Shown in pieces: positions 8,778-16,712 of a stretch of 64,000 bases of DNA (positions are counted from its first letter, which is position 1; every line of letters starts with the position of its first letter). The position numbers were made by a program, and so were the translations under genes. The notes beneath the pieces were generated by a model. The model had not been told where the DNA came from. It saw nothing but the letters and a program-made list of their open reading frames with translations, and searched no databases. Origin of the DNA: Spirosoma aerolatum (lineage in GTDB: Bacteria; Bacteroidota; Bacteroidia; Cytophagales; Spirosomataceae); assembly GCF_002056795.1 (NCBI RefSeq), contig NZ_CP020104.1, positions 6,705,501 to 6,769,500 of the forward strand, written 5' to 3'.

Positions 8778-9785
8778 ATGGACATTCGCTACTTCATCGG
8801 TGTTGACGTTTCGAAAGCTACCCTTGACTGGGCCGTCTTTGATGGCAAAACCATAGTATTGCAAGCTCAATCGGTTAACTCACCAGCAGCGATTAGGGCC
8901 ACCGTCAAATTGGTGAAGGCGTTGCCTGGATTTACGGTAATGGAATCGGTCTGCTGTCTCGAACATACAGGCATTTATTGTGCGCATCTTTTATCTTCCC
9001 TTTACAAATTGAAACTACCAATTTGGCTAGAGAGCAGCCTGCAAATTAAAAAAGCAGGCGGTTTACAACGAGGTAAAACCGACGCTATCGATGCTATTCG
9101 CATTGCCGAGTACGCCTTCCGTTTTCGAGACAAAATGTGCCTTTGGCAGCCACCAAGGCCTATTCTGCAAAAACTAGCCACGTTAAGTGCCCTTCGTCAA
9201 CGGCTTCTTCGCGTTCGCCAGCAACTTCAACAACCTATTGACGAACAGCAGGGCTTCGCGGAAAAGTCACTCCAAAAGCAACTGGCCCAAAACTGCCAGG
9301 CCTCGTTAAAAGCCATCACTGCCGATTTGGCAAATGCCGAAAAACAGATCGATACGCTCATCCAAAGTGATGATCGCTTGAAGGAGCTTTTTGCCTGGAT
9401 TACCTCCGTTCCCGGTGTGGGTGATGCCATAGCGACTGAAGTGTTGGTGGCTACCAACGAATTCAAGGCTATCAACGATCCTAAAAAACTGGCCTGTCAC
9501 GCGGGTGTGGCACCCTTTGAATACCGATCGGGTAGCAGTGTGCGTGGCAAAACGCGGGTGAGCCAACATGCTCGTTTACGTCTAAAATCTCTGTTTCATT
9601 TAGGGGCCATGTCAGCGATCCGGATGAAAGGTGAGCTACAGACCTACTACCAGCGCAAGGTAGCTGACGGCAAAAATAAGATGCTCGTTCTCAACGCGGT
9701 TCGCAATAAGCTAATCCACCGGGTTTGCTCGGTGGTTCATCGAGAACAGAAATATGACAAAAATTATACGCCAGCGCTTGCATAA
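8778..9785 (+). CDS. IS110 family transposase (right copy)
   Basis: 335-residue DEDD transposase, intact, with the same motifs as the left copy. Here the third acidic motif reads RGKTDAIDAIRIAEYA. The C-terminal serine-containing segment and the ORF ends are unchanged. Both copies look full length, so either could supply the recombinase. The patch at 9014-9098 differs from the other copy in 22 of 29 codons, nearly all silently, whereas flanking DNA is identical for hundreds of bases on both sides. Confidence 0.96.
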   Translation: MDIRYFIGVDVSKATLDWAVFDGKTIVLQAQSVNSPAAIRATVKLVKALPGFTVMESVCCLEHTGIYCAHLLSSLYKLKLPIWLESSLQIKKAGGLQRGKTDAIDAIRIAEYAFRFRDKMCLWQPPRPILQKLATLSALRQRLLRVRQQLQQPIDEQQGFAEKSLQKQLAQNCQASLKAITADLANAEKQIDTLIQSDDRLKELFAWITSVPGVGDAIATEVLVATNEFKAINDPKKLACHAGVAPFEYRSGSSVRGKTRVSQHARLRLKSLFHLGAMSAIRMKGELQTYYQRKVADGKNKMLVLNAVRNKLIHRVCSVVHREQKYDKNYTPALA

Positions 9786-9806
9786 ACCATGGAAATCCGT
9801 GCGGTT

Positions 9807-11240
9807 CTATTTCTCTTGACGGGCATAAATTGTATTCCACTCATCCTGAAAGACACGGTGGTATGGCCCAAGGGCTGCCGGAGCGTTTATCGGAATATTG
9901 TAACTCGCATTCAGGCGGTGATCGCTGATAATGTACTCGACCTGCTCCTGCTCTGCCAGTTGAAAAAAATCGTTTAGGGCTAAGTCCTTTCGCTTTTTCG
10001 CCAGAAAAAGGTAATAAGTCAACCCCCAGATTTGGTAAGCCTCCATCTGCCCAAAGAAAAACTCAAGTGGGGCAATCACCTTCGTGTGCTTGTGAGGCAT
10101 GTAACTTGCCAGCAGGGCGTTATGCTGTTCGGTATCAGGTACGGTTCTATTCTCGACAATTACCTCCCGAAATTGGATGGCGCTTACTACAAAATACCCG
10201 ATCAGCAAAACCTGCATCAATCGCCATTGCCAGGCTGGTTGATGGGACAGACAGGTTATCAGCCAGTTTGCCACCAGAATCGATAGCCAGGGCAGAAACA
10301 ACAGAAAGTAAATGTCTGTACTGCTTTTGGTGAGCAACCAGAACGAGCCGATCAAGAGCCCTGTGTAGAGCAACAGAGCGTTCGTTCGGCCAATCTGCTT
10401 TCGAAACAAAATGGCGCAGAGTAGTACAAGTACAGTCAGAGCAGCTTCGTTCTGACTATGAAAAAAAATCTGATGGAAATCGGCCATCACCGTCAGCTTT
10501 GCCATCAGGCCAAAATTTTCCTGCGTTGCCGGATCGTTGCGAAATTGGTCGATCAAGGTTCCAATCTGCCCAGCCAACAACGCATCGAGCCCATACAGAC
10601 TAAGCGTCAGCCCCCCCGCCACACCGAACGCCAGCATAGCCCGCCAGCCTACTTTTAGCCAAAGCCATACCGCCCCCGCTATCAGGTATATGATTCCGTT
10701 CAGATGTGTCAGAGCCGACAGTCCGGCAAATAGCCCCGCCAAAATTGGTTTCGAACGCCATCCCTTCGGCGGGTCAATAGCCAGATACGAAGCAAACCCG
10801 ATGGTCATACACATGGTTTCGGGTCGGTTCACCGATATAAACCGAATTAATGTGCCACAGCCAAAAAAGAGAAAAACTGAAAGCCATTGCTGCTCCCGAG
10901 ACAACGAACGGCCTGATATCCAGACTAAATACCCGCCAAGCAGGCCAAAGAGAATACTGACCAGTTTAGTGGTGGCTACGGAAACGCCCGTTGCCGACAT
11001 AATCAGCGCACCAGCATAGATGAACAGTTTATGGAAGACGAAGACCCCTTTATTCCAGCCATTATAGTCACGAAACAACTCCGATTTCACCTGCCCGGTA
11101 TGGATAAGCCAATACGACTGCTCGGCAAACCAGGCTTCATCGTAATATTCGGCGCGGTGAATAAACGTGATCACCAGCCCGGCAAGCAGTACTAGTAATA
11201 AAATCAGATAGGTACGTATCGGAAATAGTACAGATGGCAT
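9807..11240 (-). CDS. GT39/ArnT-like multi-spanning membrane glycosyltransferase
   Basis: About 477 residues with some 10-12 hydrophobic helices. The first periplasmic loop carries HRAEYYDEAWFAEQ, the acidic DE motif of polyprenyl-phosphate-dependent glycosyltransferases of the PMT/ArnT/GT83 group; later helices and the C-terminal soluble segment (ISDHRL near the end) fit the same class. The likely role is sugar transfer from a polyprenyl carrier to a surface lipid or glycan; the acceptor is unknown. I prefer the ATG at 11240 over the TTG at 11273. The stop codon is formed by bases belonging to the IS110 arm, so the original C-terminus may have been trimmed or changed by the insertion. Confidence 0.82.
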   Translation of the reverse strand: MPSVLFPIRTYLILLLVLLAGLVITFIHRAEYYDEAWFAEQSYWLIHTGQVKSELFRDYNGWNKGVFVFHKLFIYAGALIMSATGVSVATTKLVSILFGLLGGYLVWISGRSLSREQQWLSVFLFFGCGTLIRFISVNRPETMCMTIGFASYLAIDPPKGWRSKPILAGLFAGLSALTHLNGIIYLIAGAVWLWLKVGWRAMLAFGVAGGLTLSLYGLDALLAGQIGTLIDQFRNDPATQENFGLMAKLTVMADFHQIFFHSQNEAALTVLVLLCAILFRKQIGRTNALLLYTGLLIGSFWLLTKSSTDIYFLLFLPWLSILVANWLITCLSHQPAWQWRLMQVLLIGYFVVSAIQFREVIVENRTVPDTEQHNALLASYMPHKHTKVIAPLEFFFGQMEAYQIWGLTYYLFLAKKRKDLALNDFFQLAEQEQVEYIISDHRLNASYNIPINAPAALGPYHRVFQDEWNTIYARQEK

Positions 11241-11440
11241 AGGATTGAAGCGATTTGACACAAAAGGTATCAATCTATACCATTTCGTTTACCGATAAAA
11301 ATAGATGATGTATTCTAATTTACATGTGCCCTGATCTATTGACCTGATGTCTGTGTAAACGACGGTTCTTTCTGCGATGCTCCGAACCTAATTCGAGCCG
11401 TTTTACGTTTCCTTCTCAATAGACATTCTTTTGCGTGCCC

Positions 11441-12679
11441 ATGCAATCAGCCCTAGATACCCCACTCGACATTCAGAAAATTCGTCAGGACTTTCCGATA
11501 CTGGATCAGCAGGTCAACGGTCGGCCACTGGTTTACTTCGACAATGCCGCTACGAATCAGAAACCGCTACCCGTCATCCATGCGTTGACACGGTATTATG
11601 AAGGCTATAATGCGAATATTCACCGGGGCATTCACCATCTGGCCGAACAGGCTACGGCTGCTTTTGAAGCGTCGCGCCGGGCCATTCAGGAATTTCTGAA
11701 TGCCAAACACTGGCAGGAGATCATCTTTACCTACGGTACTACCGATGGCATCAACCTGGTTGCCCAGAGCTATGGCCGACATTTCCTCAAGGAAGGCGAT
11801 GAGATCATTATCTCAACCATGGAACACCACTCCAACATTGTTCCCTGGCAAATGCTTTGTGAAGAAAAGGGTTGCGTCCTGAAGGTGATTCCAGTCGACG
11901 ATAACGGCGAACTGTTGCTGGATGAATACGAAAAGCTGCTGTCGGAGAAAACGAAGTTTGTATCCTGCGTACACGTATCCAACGCACTGGGAACCATCAA
12001 CCCCGTCAAAACCATCATCGACAAAGCCCATGCGGTCGGAGCCGTGGTCCTGATCGATGGAGCGCAGGCCAGCTCCCACCTCGAACTTGATGTACAGGCG
12101 CTCGATGCCGATTTTTATGTTCTGTCGGCGCATAAACTCTACGGCCCAACGGGTATGGGCGTTTTGTATGGTAAAAAAGCCATTCTGGACGCCATGCCAC
12201 CGTATCGGGGTGGCGGTGAGATGATTAAGGAGGTGACGTTCGCCAAAACAACCTATGCCGATCTGCCCTATAAGTTTGAAGCAGGTACTCCTAATATTGC
12301 CGATGTAGTCGCGGTAAAAACCGCGCTTGAGTATATGGCTGGTTTAGGCAAGGAAGCCATTGCCGCCCACGAAACCGACCTTCTTCACTATGCCACTGAA
12401 CAGTTAATGGAGCTGGACGGCTTGCGCATTATTGGTCAGGCGAAGCAAAAAATCGGGGTCATTTCATTTGTTATGGAAGGCATTCACCATCAGGACATTG
12501 GTGTGATCCTAGATCAACAGGGCATTGCCGTCCGAACGGGCCACCACTGCACAATGCCCCTGATGCAACGCTTCGGCATTGCCGGAACTACGCGGGCCTC
12601 ATTTGCGGTTTATAACACCAGAGACGAAGTAGACCGACTCATTCAAGGCCTACGCCGAGTGCAGAAAATGATGTTGTGA
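11441..12679 (+). CDS. sufS: SufS cysteine desulfurase
   Basis: PLP-dependent group II cysteine desulfurase; takes sulfur from cysteine and passes it through SufE to the SufBCD scaffold. About 412 residues, usual length. Seen: N-terminal VYFDNAATNQKP, the HHSNIVPWQ segment, PLP lysine in LSAHKLYGPTGMG and the active-site cysteine in RTGHHCTMPLMQRFG, with the SufS-type short loop. The ATG at 11441 is a better start than the GTG 6 bp earlier. It heads the second half of the suf locus; the next gene begins 21 bp later. Upstream, TTCTTTTG near 11427 is one base off the TAnnTTTG box, so a separate promoter is possible. Confidence 0.96.
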   Translation: MQSALDTPLDIQKIRQDFPILDQQVNGRPLVYFDNAATNQKPLPVIHALTRYYEGYNANIHRGIHHLAEQATAAFEASRRAIQEFLNAKHWQEIIFTYGTTDGINLVAQSYGRHFLKEGDEIIISTMEHHSNIVPWQMLCEEKGCVLKVIPVDDNGELLLDEYEKLLSEKTKFVSCVHVSNALGTINPVKTIIDKAHAVGAVVLIDGAQASSHLELDVQALDADFYVLSAHKLYGPTGMGVLYGKKAILDAMPPYRGGGEMIKEVTFAKTTYADLPYKFEAGTPNIADVVAVKTALEYMAGLGKEAIAAHETDLLHYATEQLMELDGLRIIGQAKQKIGVISFVMEGIHHQDIGVILDQQGIAVRTGHHCTMPLMQRFGIAGTTRASFAVYNTRDEVDRLIQGLRRVQKMML

Positions 12680-12700
12680 TTACCTAAAATCGCCAAAAAC

Positions 12701-12928
12701 ATGGAAGAAGAGCTTTTGCTTGATAAGAACCAGGTAATCGAGAGTTTTGGCAACTTGCCTGATAAAGTATCGGCTGATGAGTTAATTGAACGTATTTTAT
12801 TTATCCGTTTGATTAATGAGCGACTTTTAGAAGCTAAAACCACCCCGGGTACCTCCCATGAACAATTCATGGAGGAATTTAAGGCGTTTAAGGCTGAAAA
12901 AAAGGCTGAACGACAAAACAGGCCATGA
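12701..12928 (+). CDS. Putative antitoxin of a ParE/RelE-type pair
   Basis: 75 residues, mainly helical and charged, ending in a lysine-rich tail. It is immediately upstream of a ParE/RelE-like toxin and overlaps it by 4 bp (ATGA), the standard antitoxin-toxin arrangement. I do not recognise the DNA-binding fold with certainty; the role rests on position and size. It begins 21 bp after sufS, and the AT content is visibly higher than in the suf genes around it, which suggests the pair was inserted into the operon. Confidence 0.7.
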   Translation: MEEELLLDKNQVIESFGNLPDKVSADELIERILFIRLINERLLEAKTTPGTSHEQFMEEFKAFKAEKKAERQNRP

Positions 12929-13209
12929 CATTGATTTGGAATGACGAGGCTAAAGAGGATGTTCGAAAAGCCTATAGTGATTACTTTGAGATCTCCCCTT
13001 CCCTGGCTGACGATTGGTCGGACGAGTTAGATAAAAAACTAGGATTATTATTGCAATTTCCAGAAATGGGGCGCCGAGTACCTGATTTTAATATTAGTTT
13101 TATTAGAGAGGTATTTGTTAGAAAATATCGGCTTGTCTATCAATATCAGGATGATATACTCCGCATTTTAGGGGTTCGCCCTATGGGGCAACCACTTGGC
13201 AGATTCTAA
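12925..13209 (+). CDS. RelE/ParE family toxin
   Basis: 94 residues with the RelE/ParE fold pattern: N-terminal LIWNDEAKEDVRKAY, mid helix with LLLQFPEMGRRVPD, then strands FVRKYRLVYQYQDDILRILGV and a C-terminal tail. Members poison gyrase or cleave mRNA on the ribosome; which applies here cannot be told. It overlaps the antitoxin by 4 bp and its stop is only 2 bp before the sufE start, so it should be transcribed with the suf genes. Confidence 0.85.
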   Translation: MTLIWNDEAKEDVRKAYSDYFEISPSLADDWSDELDKKLGLLLQFPEMGRRVPDFNISFIREVFVRKYRLVYQYQDDILRILGVRPMGQPLGRF

Positions 13210-13211
13210 TT

Positions 13212-13640
13212 ATGACCATTAACGAAAAACAGGACGAAATCATTGACGAGTTCGAGTTGTTCGAAGATCAACTCGACAAGACACAATACATCATCGATTT
13301 AGGCAAAAAATTGCCACCCATGCCTGAATCGAAAAAAACCGACGAGAACCGAATCATGGGTTGTCAGTCGAAAGTATGGGTGGATGCCGAACTAAAAGAC
13401 GACCGGCTTTATTTTTATGGGGACAGTGAACCTACCGCCCAGATTTCGAAAGGGCTGGTGGGATTGCTGATTCGGGTATTGTCGGGCGAGAAACCGGAAG
13501 ACATTGCCAATGCCGACCTGTACTTTATTCCACGAGTTGGCATGGGTAACCTGATCACCTCATTACGGGCTGGCGGGCTGGCCTCGATGATTGAACGAAT
13601 GAAAGCGTATGGTCGAGCATATTCAGGGCAAACCGCTTAA
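13212..13640 (+). CDS. sufE: SufE sulfur acceptor
   Basis: 142 residues. SufE takes persulfide sulfur from SufS and stimulates it. The acceptor cysteine is in RIMGCQSKVWVDAEL, and the family helix LFEDQLDKTQYIIDLGKKLPP precedes it; FYGDSEPTAQISKGLVGLL follows. Full length. It begins 2 bp after the toxin gene, which has come between it and sufS, and is followed 17 bp later by the DUF59 gene. Confidence 0.95.
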   Translation: MTINEKQDEIIDEFELFEDQLDKTQYIIDLGKKLPPMPESKKTDENRIMGCQSKVWVDAELKDDRLYFYGDSEPTAQISKGLVGLLIRVLSGEKPEDIANADLYFIPRVGMGNLITSLRAGGLASMIERMKAYGRAYSGQTA

Positions 13641-13657
13641 TTTTTCAGATTAAAGCA

Positions 13658-13969
13658 ATGACAGACGAAGCATTAAAAGAACAAGTTATCCTGGCCCTGA
13701 AGGGAGTTTATGACCCCGAAATTCCGGTCGATGTATACGAACTGGGGCTCATTTACGACATCAAGATATTTCCGGTCAACAACGTGTATATCCTGATGAC
13801 GTTAACGTCACCCTCCTGCCCATCGGCGGGTTCGATCCCGGCCGAAATTGAAGAGAAAGTACGAGCTATCGAAGGCGTCAATGATGTAAGTGTTGAACTG
13901 ACGTTCGACCCTCCCTACTCAACCGAACTGATGTCGGAAGTAGCGAAACTAGAACTTGGCTTTATGTAA
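13658..13969 (+). CDS. sufT: DUF59/MIP18 family Fe-S assembly protein (SufT-like)
   Basis: 103 residues, a single DUF59 domain. YDPEIPVDVYELGLIYDI at the N-terminus and LTSPSCPSAGSIPAEIEEKV with the conserved cysteine are diagnostic. Members help mature Fe-S proteins; in Bacteroidota this gene usually travels with the suf genes, as here. The symbol follows the family's common use and is less certain than for sufS and sufE. Confidence 0.9.
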   Translation: MTDEALKEQVILALKGVYDPEIPVDVYELGLIYDIKIFPVNNVYILMTLTSPSCPSAGSIPAEIEEKVRAIEGVNDVSVELTFDPPYSTELMSEVAKLELGFM

Positions 13970-14074
13970 CATACCAGGTCATTGGTTAGTTGCCTTAGCA
14001 GTCATTACCTGCTTGACTGACTAGTAATTGAGACAAAGCCAATGACAATCCATTAATGATTAACTACTAAAAAT

Positions 14075-14506
14075 ATGTATCCTCCTCATTTGCTTGTCCC
14101 TATGCGGGAAGACCTGACCAGCGTTGGGTTTGAAGAATTAACCACTCCAGCCGAAGTTGATGCCGCTATGACCGATCAGCAAGGTACGGCTTTAGTGATG
14201 GTAAACTCCGTATGTGGCTGTGCAGCCGGTGCCGCTCGTCCGGGGGTTAAAGCCGCTTTAGCCGTCAGTGCGGTTAAGCCGGATCACCTGTATACGGTTT
14301 TTGCGGGTGGCGACGTCGATGCCACAGCCCGGATGCGCGAGTATCTGCTGCCTTATCCGCCATCGTCCCCTGCGATTGCCATTTTTAAAGACGGCGAACT
14401 GGTTCACTTTATTGAGCGGCACCATATTGAAGGACGTTCGGCACAAATGATTGCCCAACATCTCGAAATGGCTCTCGAAGAGTTCTGCTCTCCTGCCAAT
14501 GCATAA
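14075..14506 (+). CDS. Bacilliredoxin, BrxA/BrxB (YphP/YqiW) family
   Basis: 143 residues. The family CGC active site occurs in MVNSVCGCAAGAARPG, and the C-terminal thioredoxin-fold segment PPSSPAIAIFKDGELVHFIERHHIEGR, here split by eye, fits the DUF1094 family. Bacilliredoxins remove bacillithiol from protein thiols or act as disulfide isomerases. It lies 105 bp behind sufT; the gap contains an inverted repeat, GTCATTGG (13978-13985) with CCAATGAC (14039-14046). A strong hairpin follows the stop, marking the end of the suf run. Confidence 0.92.
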   Translation: MYPPHLLVPMREDLTSVGFEELTTPAEVDAAMTDQQGTALVMVNSVCGCAAGAARPGVKAALAVSAVKPDHLYTVFAGGDVDATARMREYLLPYPPSSPAIAIFKDGELVHFIERHHIEGRSAQMIAQHLEMALEEFCSPANA

Positions 14507-14517
14507 GTAATCTGTAG

Positions 14518-14580
14518 CGCGGGTGAAAACCCGCGATTGATAGAAATTTAAATCTTATCAATCGCGGGTTTTCACCCGCG
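14518..14580. terminator. 25-bp-stem nested palindrome between convergent genes
   Basis: Perfect 25-bp stem, 14518-14542 with 14556-14580, around a 13-nt A/T-rich loop. Each arm is itself a small hairpin: CGCGGGT-GAAA-ACCCGCG, with a GNRA-type loop. It fills the gap between the bacilliredoxin stop and the eboC stop and should end both transcripts. It is much longer than a normal terminator and could form a cruciform or clover shape. Confidence 0.8.
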
Positions 14581-15456
14581 TTACGTTACGGCAAAAGCTT
14601 TCGCTAAAAACCGGGAAAGAGGTAGTAATAAGAATACGATTAACGCCAGCGGAAACGAGGCAAAAGCAGCTACCCAGGCTGCATTCATAATAATCAGCGA
14701 CAACACGCCTGCCTTTACAGCCAGACCAATATTGCGGCCAATCGGCTCTTTTACGGCACGCCAGAGTGGAGGAAAAATAGAATAACCGAACAGTACCAGA
14801 AATGGGAAAGCGGTTCCCAACTGTTGTCGCCATTGCGCCAGTGCCGCTACACAGCCAATCACCAGTGCATACAGCAGACCCGCTACACGCAGCGTAATCG
14901 GGCTACCGCCATGTACTTCGCCCCGGCTGATCATCGTGATAGCGGCTATGTACACAATCGGCACCAACCCCACCCAGACCCACGGCATCACCTGATCGGG
15001 CAGAATACTCACCCCCAGCAGTAAATTAAGCCCCCGGCATAACCCCATATTGACGGGGCCCAGCCAATTGTGGTGCTTGCCAAAGCGGTCGTAGATGAGG
15101 GCAGCCGCCGAAATGGCTATCGACAATAAACCAGCCGTCTGATTGACCCAGAACGATGCCAGGATACCAACCGTCAGCAAGCTGCCCCCCAGAATACTAG
15201 CCGCCTGTTTGCTGACGACACCGCTCGGGATTGGGCGTTCGGGTCGTTCAATGGCGTCCAGTTCAGCATCGAATACATCGTTGAACACTACCCCACCACC
15301 ATACAAGCCGACAGTAGCCAGACAAAGCCAGGCTATCGCAGCCAGATCGAAATTCGGGATCAGGAAATACCCTGCAATAGACATACCCGCCAGTACATCG
15401 GCCACCGACGTTACCAGATTCGCCGGGCGAGTAAGCGAAAGAAGCGCCTTTATCAT
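14581..15456 (-). CDS. eboC: EboC, UbiA-superfamily prenyltransferase
   Basis: 291 residues, about eight TM helices. The first Asp-rich motif of UbiA enzymes, NDVFDAELDAIERPERPIP, is clear. The second DxxxD motif is not; the region reads YDRFGKHHNWLGPVNMG with LCRGLNLLLGVS and ITMISRGEVHGGS, the pattern I associate with the EboC branch rather than UbiA/MenA. It probably transfers a prenyl or isoprenoid group to an unknown acceptor in the membrane. It follows eboB on the same strand, with an 85-bp gap filled by a tandem-repeat hairpin that ends 5 bp before the start codon. Alternative: another UbiA-family prenyltransferase; eboB and eboA nearby favour EboC. Confidence 0.85.
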   Translation of the reverse strand: MIKALLSLTRPANLVTSVADVLAGMSIAGYFLIPNFDLAAIAWLCLATVGLYGGGVVFNDVFDAELDAIERPERPIPSGVVSKQAASILGGSLLTVGILASFWVNQTAGLLSIAISAAALIYDRFGKHHNWLGPVNMGLCRGLNLLLGVSILPDQVMPWVWVGLVPIVYIAAITMISRGEVHGGSPITLRVAGLLYALVIGCVAALAQWRQQLGTAFPFLVLFGYSIFPPLWRAVKEPIGRNIGLAVKAGVLSLIIMNAAWVAAFASFPLALIVFLLLPLSRFLAKAFAVT

Positions 15457-15460
15457 AGTA

Positions 15461-15536
15461 AAAGAGCGAAAGAGTGAAAGAGCGAAAGGGCGAAAATTTG
15501 TTCGATAGTTTTCGCTCTTTCACTCTTTCGCTCTTT
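15461..15536. repeat. 27-bp-stem hairpin made of tandem 8-mers, upstream of eboC
   Basis: The left arm is a run of 8-mers AGAGCGAA / AGAGTGAA / AGAGCGAA / AGGGCGAA; 15461-15487 pairs perfectly with 15510-15536. It lies between the eboB stop and the eboC start (minus strand), so the eboBC transcript would carry it just before the eboC start codon. The same 27-base arm recurs upstream of menA at 61986-62058. Confidence 0.85.
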
Positions 15537-15541
15537 CGCCA

Positions 15542-16480
15542 TTAGTTAATTATCGTTGATTCTTTATCGACTTTTGGGGCTTGCCCACCGCGCAACACGG
15601 AACTACCATTGTAACGTTGGCTTTGGTCAATACCCAGCGGCTGCGAAAGCTCTTCCAGACTCAGTTGGCCACTTTGTGCAAAGGCGGTTACCGCATTCGC
15701 AAAGGTTACGAGCCGGATTGCTTCGTCCGAGATGCCTCGCTGCTTCATCAAAGCTGCCGTTTTGGGAACCGCCAGTGGATCGCTGATGCCCCAGTCGGCA
15801 GCCGAGTTGATCATGATACGCTCCGGCCCGTACTGTTTTACAACTTCTACCATCCGTTCGTTCCCCATTTTGGTAAATGGATAAATGGTAAAGCCAGCCC
15901 AGAATCCACGGTCCAATACCTCACGCACCGTTTCCTCATTATTGTGATCGACGATAACCATGCTGGGGTCGATACCGTGCTCGATGGCAATGTCCATACT
16001 GCGGCTGGTGCCTTGCTTTTTATCGCGGTGCGGGGTGTGAATCTGCACAGGTAGATTCGCTTCTCTGGCTAGTTCGAGTTGTGCCCGGTAGTATTTCTCC
16101 TCAGCAGCCGTCTGGTCATCGAAGCCAATTTCACCAACGCCCACGACGCCCTCCTTATAGATGAAAAGTGGCAGAATTTCCATAACCTGTTCGGCCAGGG
16201 CTTCCTGATTAGCTTCTTTAGAGTTCAGGCCAATGGTACAGTAGTGGCGAATCCCAAACTGCGAAGCCCGGAACCGCTCCCAGCCGACCAGACTGGCAAA
16301 ATAATCCCGAAACGAGTCGACGCCGGTACGCGGCTGGCCCAACCAGAAGGCAGGCTCAATGACGGCTACAACACCCGCATCGGCCATAGCCTGATAATCG
16401 TCCGTTGTTCGGGAAGTCATGTGGACATGCATATCAAAAAACGACATGCCCTTAATGGAATCCATAAAATCCATATTCAT
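15542..16480 (-). CDS. eboB: EboB, TatD-like metal-dependent hydrolase
   Basis: About 312 residues of the TatD/amidohydrolase superfamily: N-terminal metal motif FFDMHVHMTSRT, VVGVGEIGFDD with the conserved Glu, LPVQIHTPHRDKKQG, VIVDHNNEETV and a late Asp region MINSAADWGISDP, typical of TIM-barrel metal hydrolases. The EboB assignment rests on this family together with eboC 85 bp downstream. The frame is open to 16558, but the first 26 codons read through low-complexity DNA, so I take the ATG at 16480 (another at 16474). The substrate is unknown. It is transcribed divergently from the lipoprotein gene at 16713. Confidence 0.85.
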   Translation of the reverse strand: MNMDFMDSIKGMSFFDMHVHMTSRTTDDYQAMADAGVVAVIEPAFWLGQPRTGVDSFRDYFASLVGWERFRASQFGIRHYCTIGLNSKEANQEALAEQVMEILPLFIYKEGVVGVGEIGFDDQTAAEEKYYRAQLELAREANLPVQIHTPHRDKKQGTSRSMDIAIEHGIDPSMVIVDHNNEETVREVLDRGFWAGFTIYPFTKMGNERMVEVVKQYGPERIMINSAADWGISDPLAVPKTAALMKQRGISDEAIRLVTFANAVTAFAQSGQLSLEELSQPLGIDQSQRYNGSSVLRGGQAPKVDKESTIIN

Positions 16481-16712
16481 ATTAATTAAAAATGAATGAT
16501 GCATAATGACCCATGAATATTGACGAATCAGTACGATCGACAGGCATTCATCCGGCATTACACATTATCCATTGTCCATTATTCATTTTATCTCACGCAA
16601 AGTTCTCAAAAAATGAGGGGCCTTTCTACATGATTTTTACCCATATTTTAATTCACGTTTTACAAACTTCCGCTTTCACTGCGCGTTTTATAGGTATACA
16701 ACAAATGCAGTT
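16481..16712. other. Divergent intergenic region with low-complexity inverted motifs
   Basis: 232 bp between eboB (minus) and a lipoprotein gene (plus). Motifs such as AATGAATGATGCATAATG (from 16490) and their rough complement, ATTATCCATTGTCCATTATT (from 16564), form an imperfect, long inverted repeat of the same style as the hairpin at 40038. No gene is visible. Confidence 0.5.

Larger units (their letters stand above)
8515..9811 (+). mobile_element. IS110-family insertion sequence, right copy of an inverted pair
   Basis: Right arm (1297 bp) of the palindrome, oriented away from the left copy so that the two long non-coding ends face each other across 100 bp. Outside the transposase patch 9014-9098 and the innermost dinucleotide, every stretch I compared with the left arm is identical. 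The right end overlaps the last codon and stop of the convergent glycosyltransferase gene (9807-9811). Confidence 0.88.

Noticed and set aside
11241..11273. TTG start for the membrane glycosyltransferase
   Set aside because: An ATG 33 bp downstream leaves the first TM helix intact and is the simpler start.
14581..15456. Reading eboC as UbiA or a second MenA
   Set aside because: The second Asp-rich motif is absent and eboB/eboA lie next to it, whereas the gene at 61079 has full MenA motifs.
15461..15536. Possible CRISPR-like array from the regular 8-mers
   Set aside because: Units are contiguous with no spacers and form a hairpin; no cas genes nearby.
16481..16558. Extended eboB N-terminus (26 extra residues)
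   Set aside because: The extension reads low-complexity DNA and has no family similarity; the TatD fold begins shortly after the ATG at 16480.
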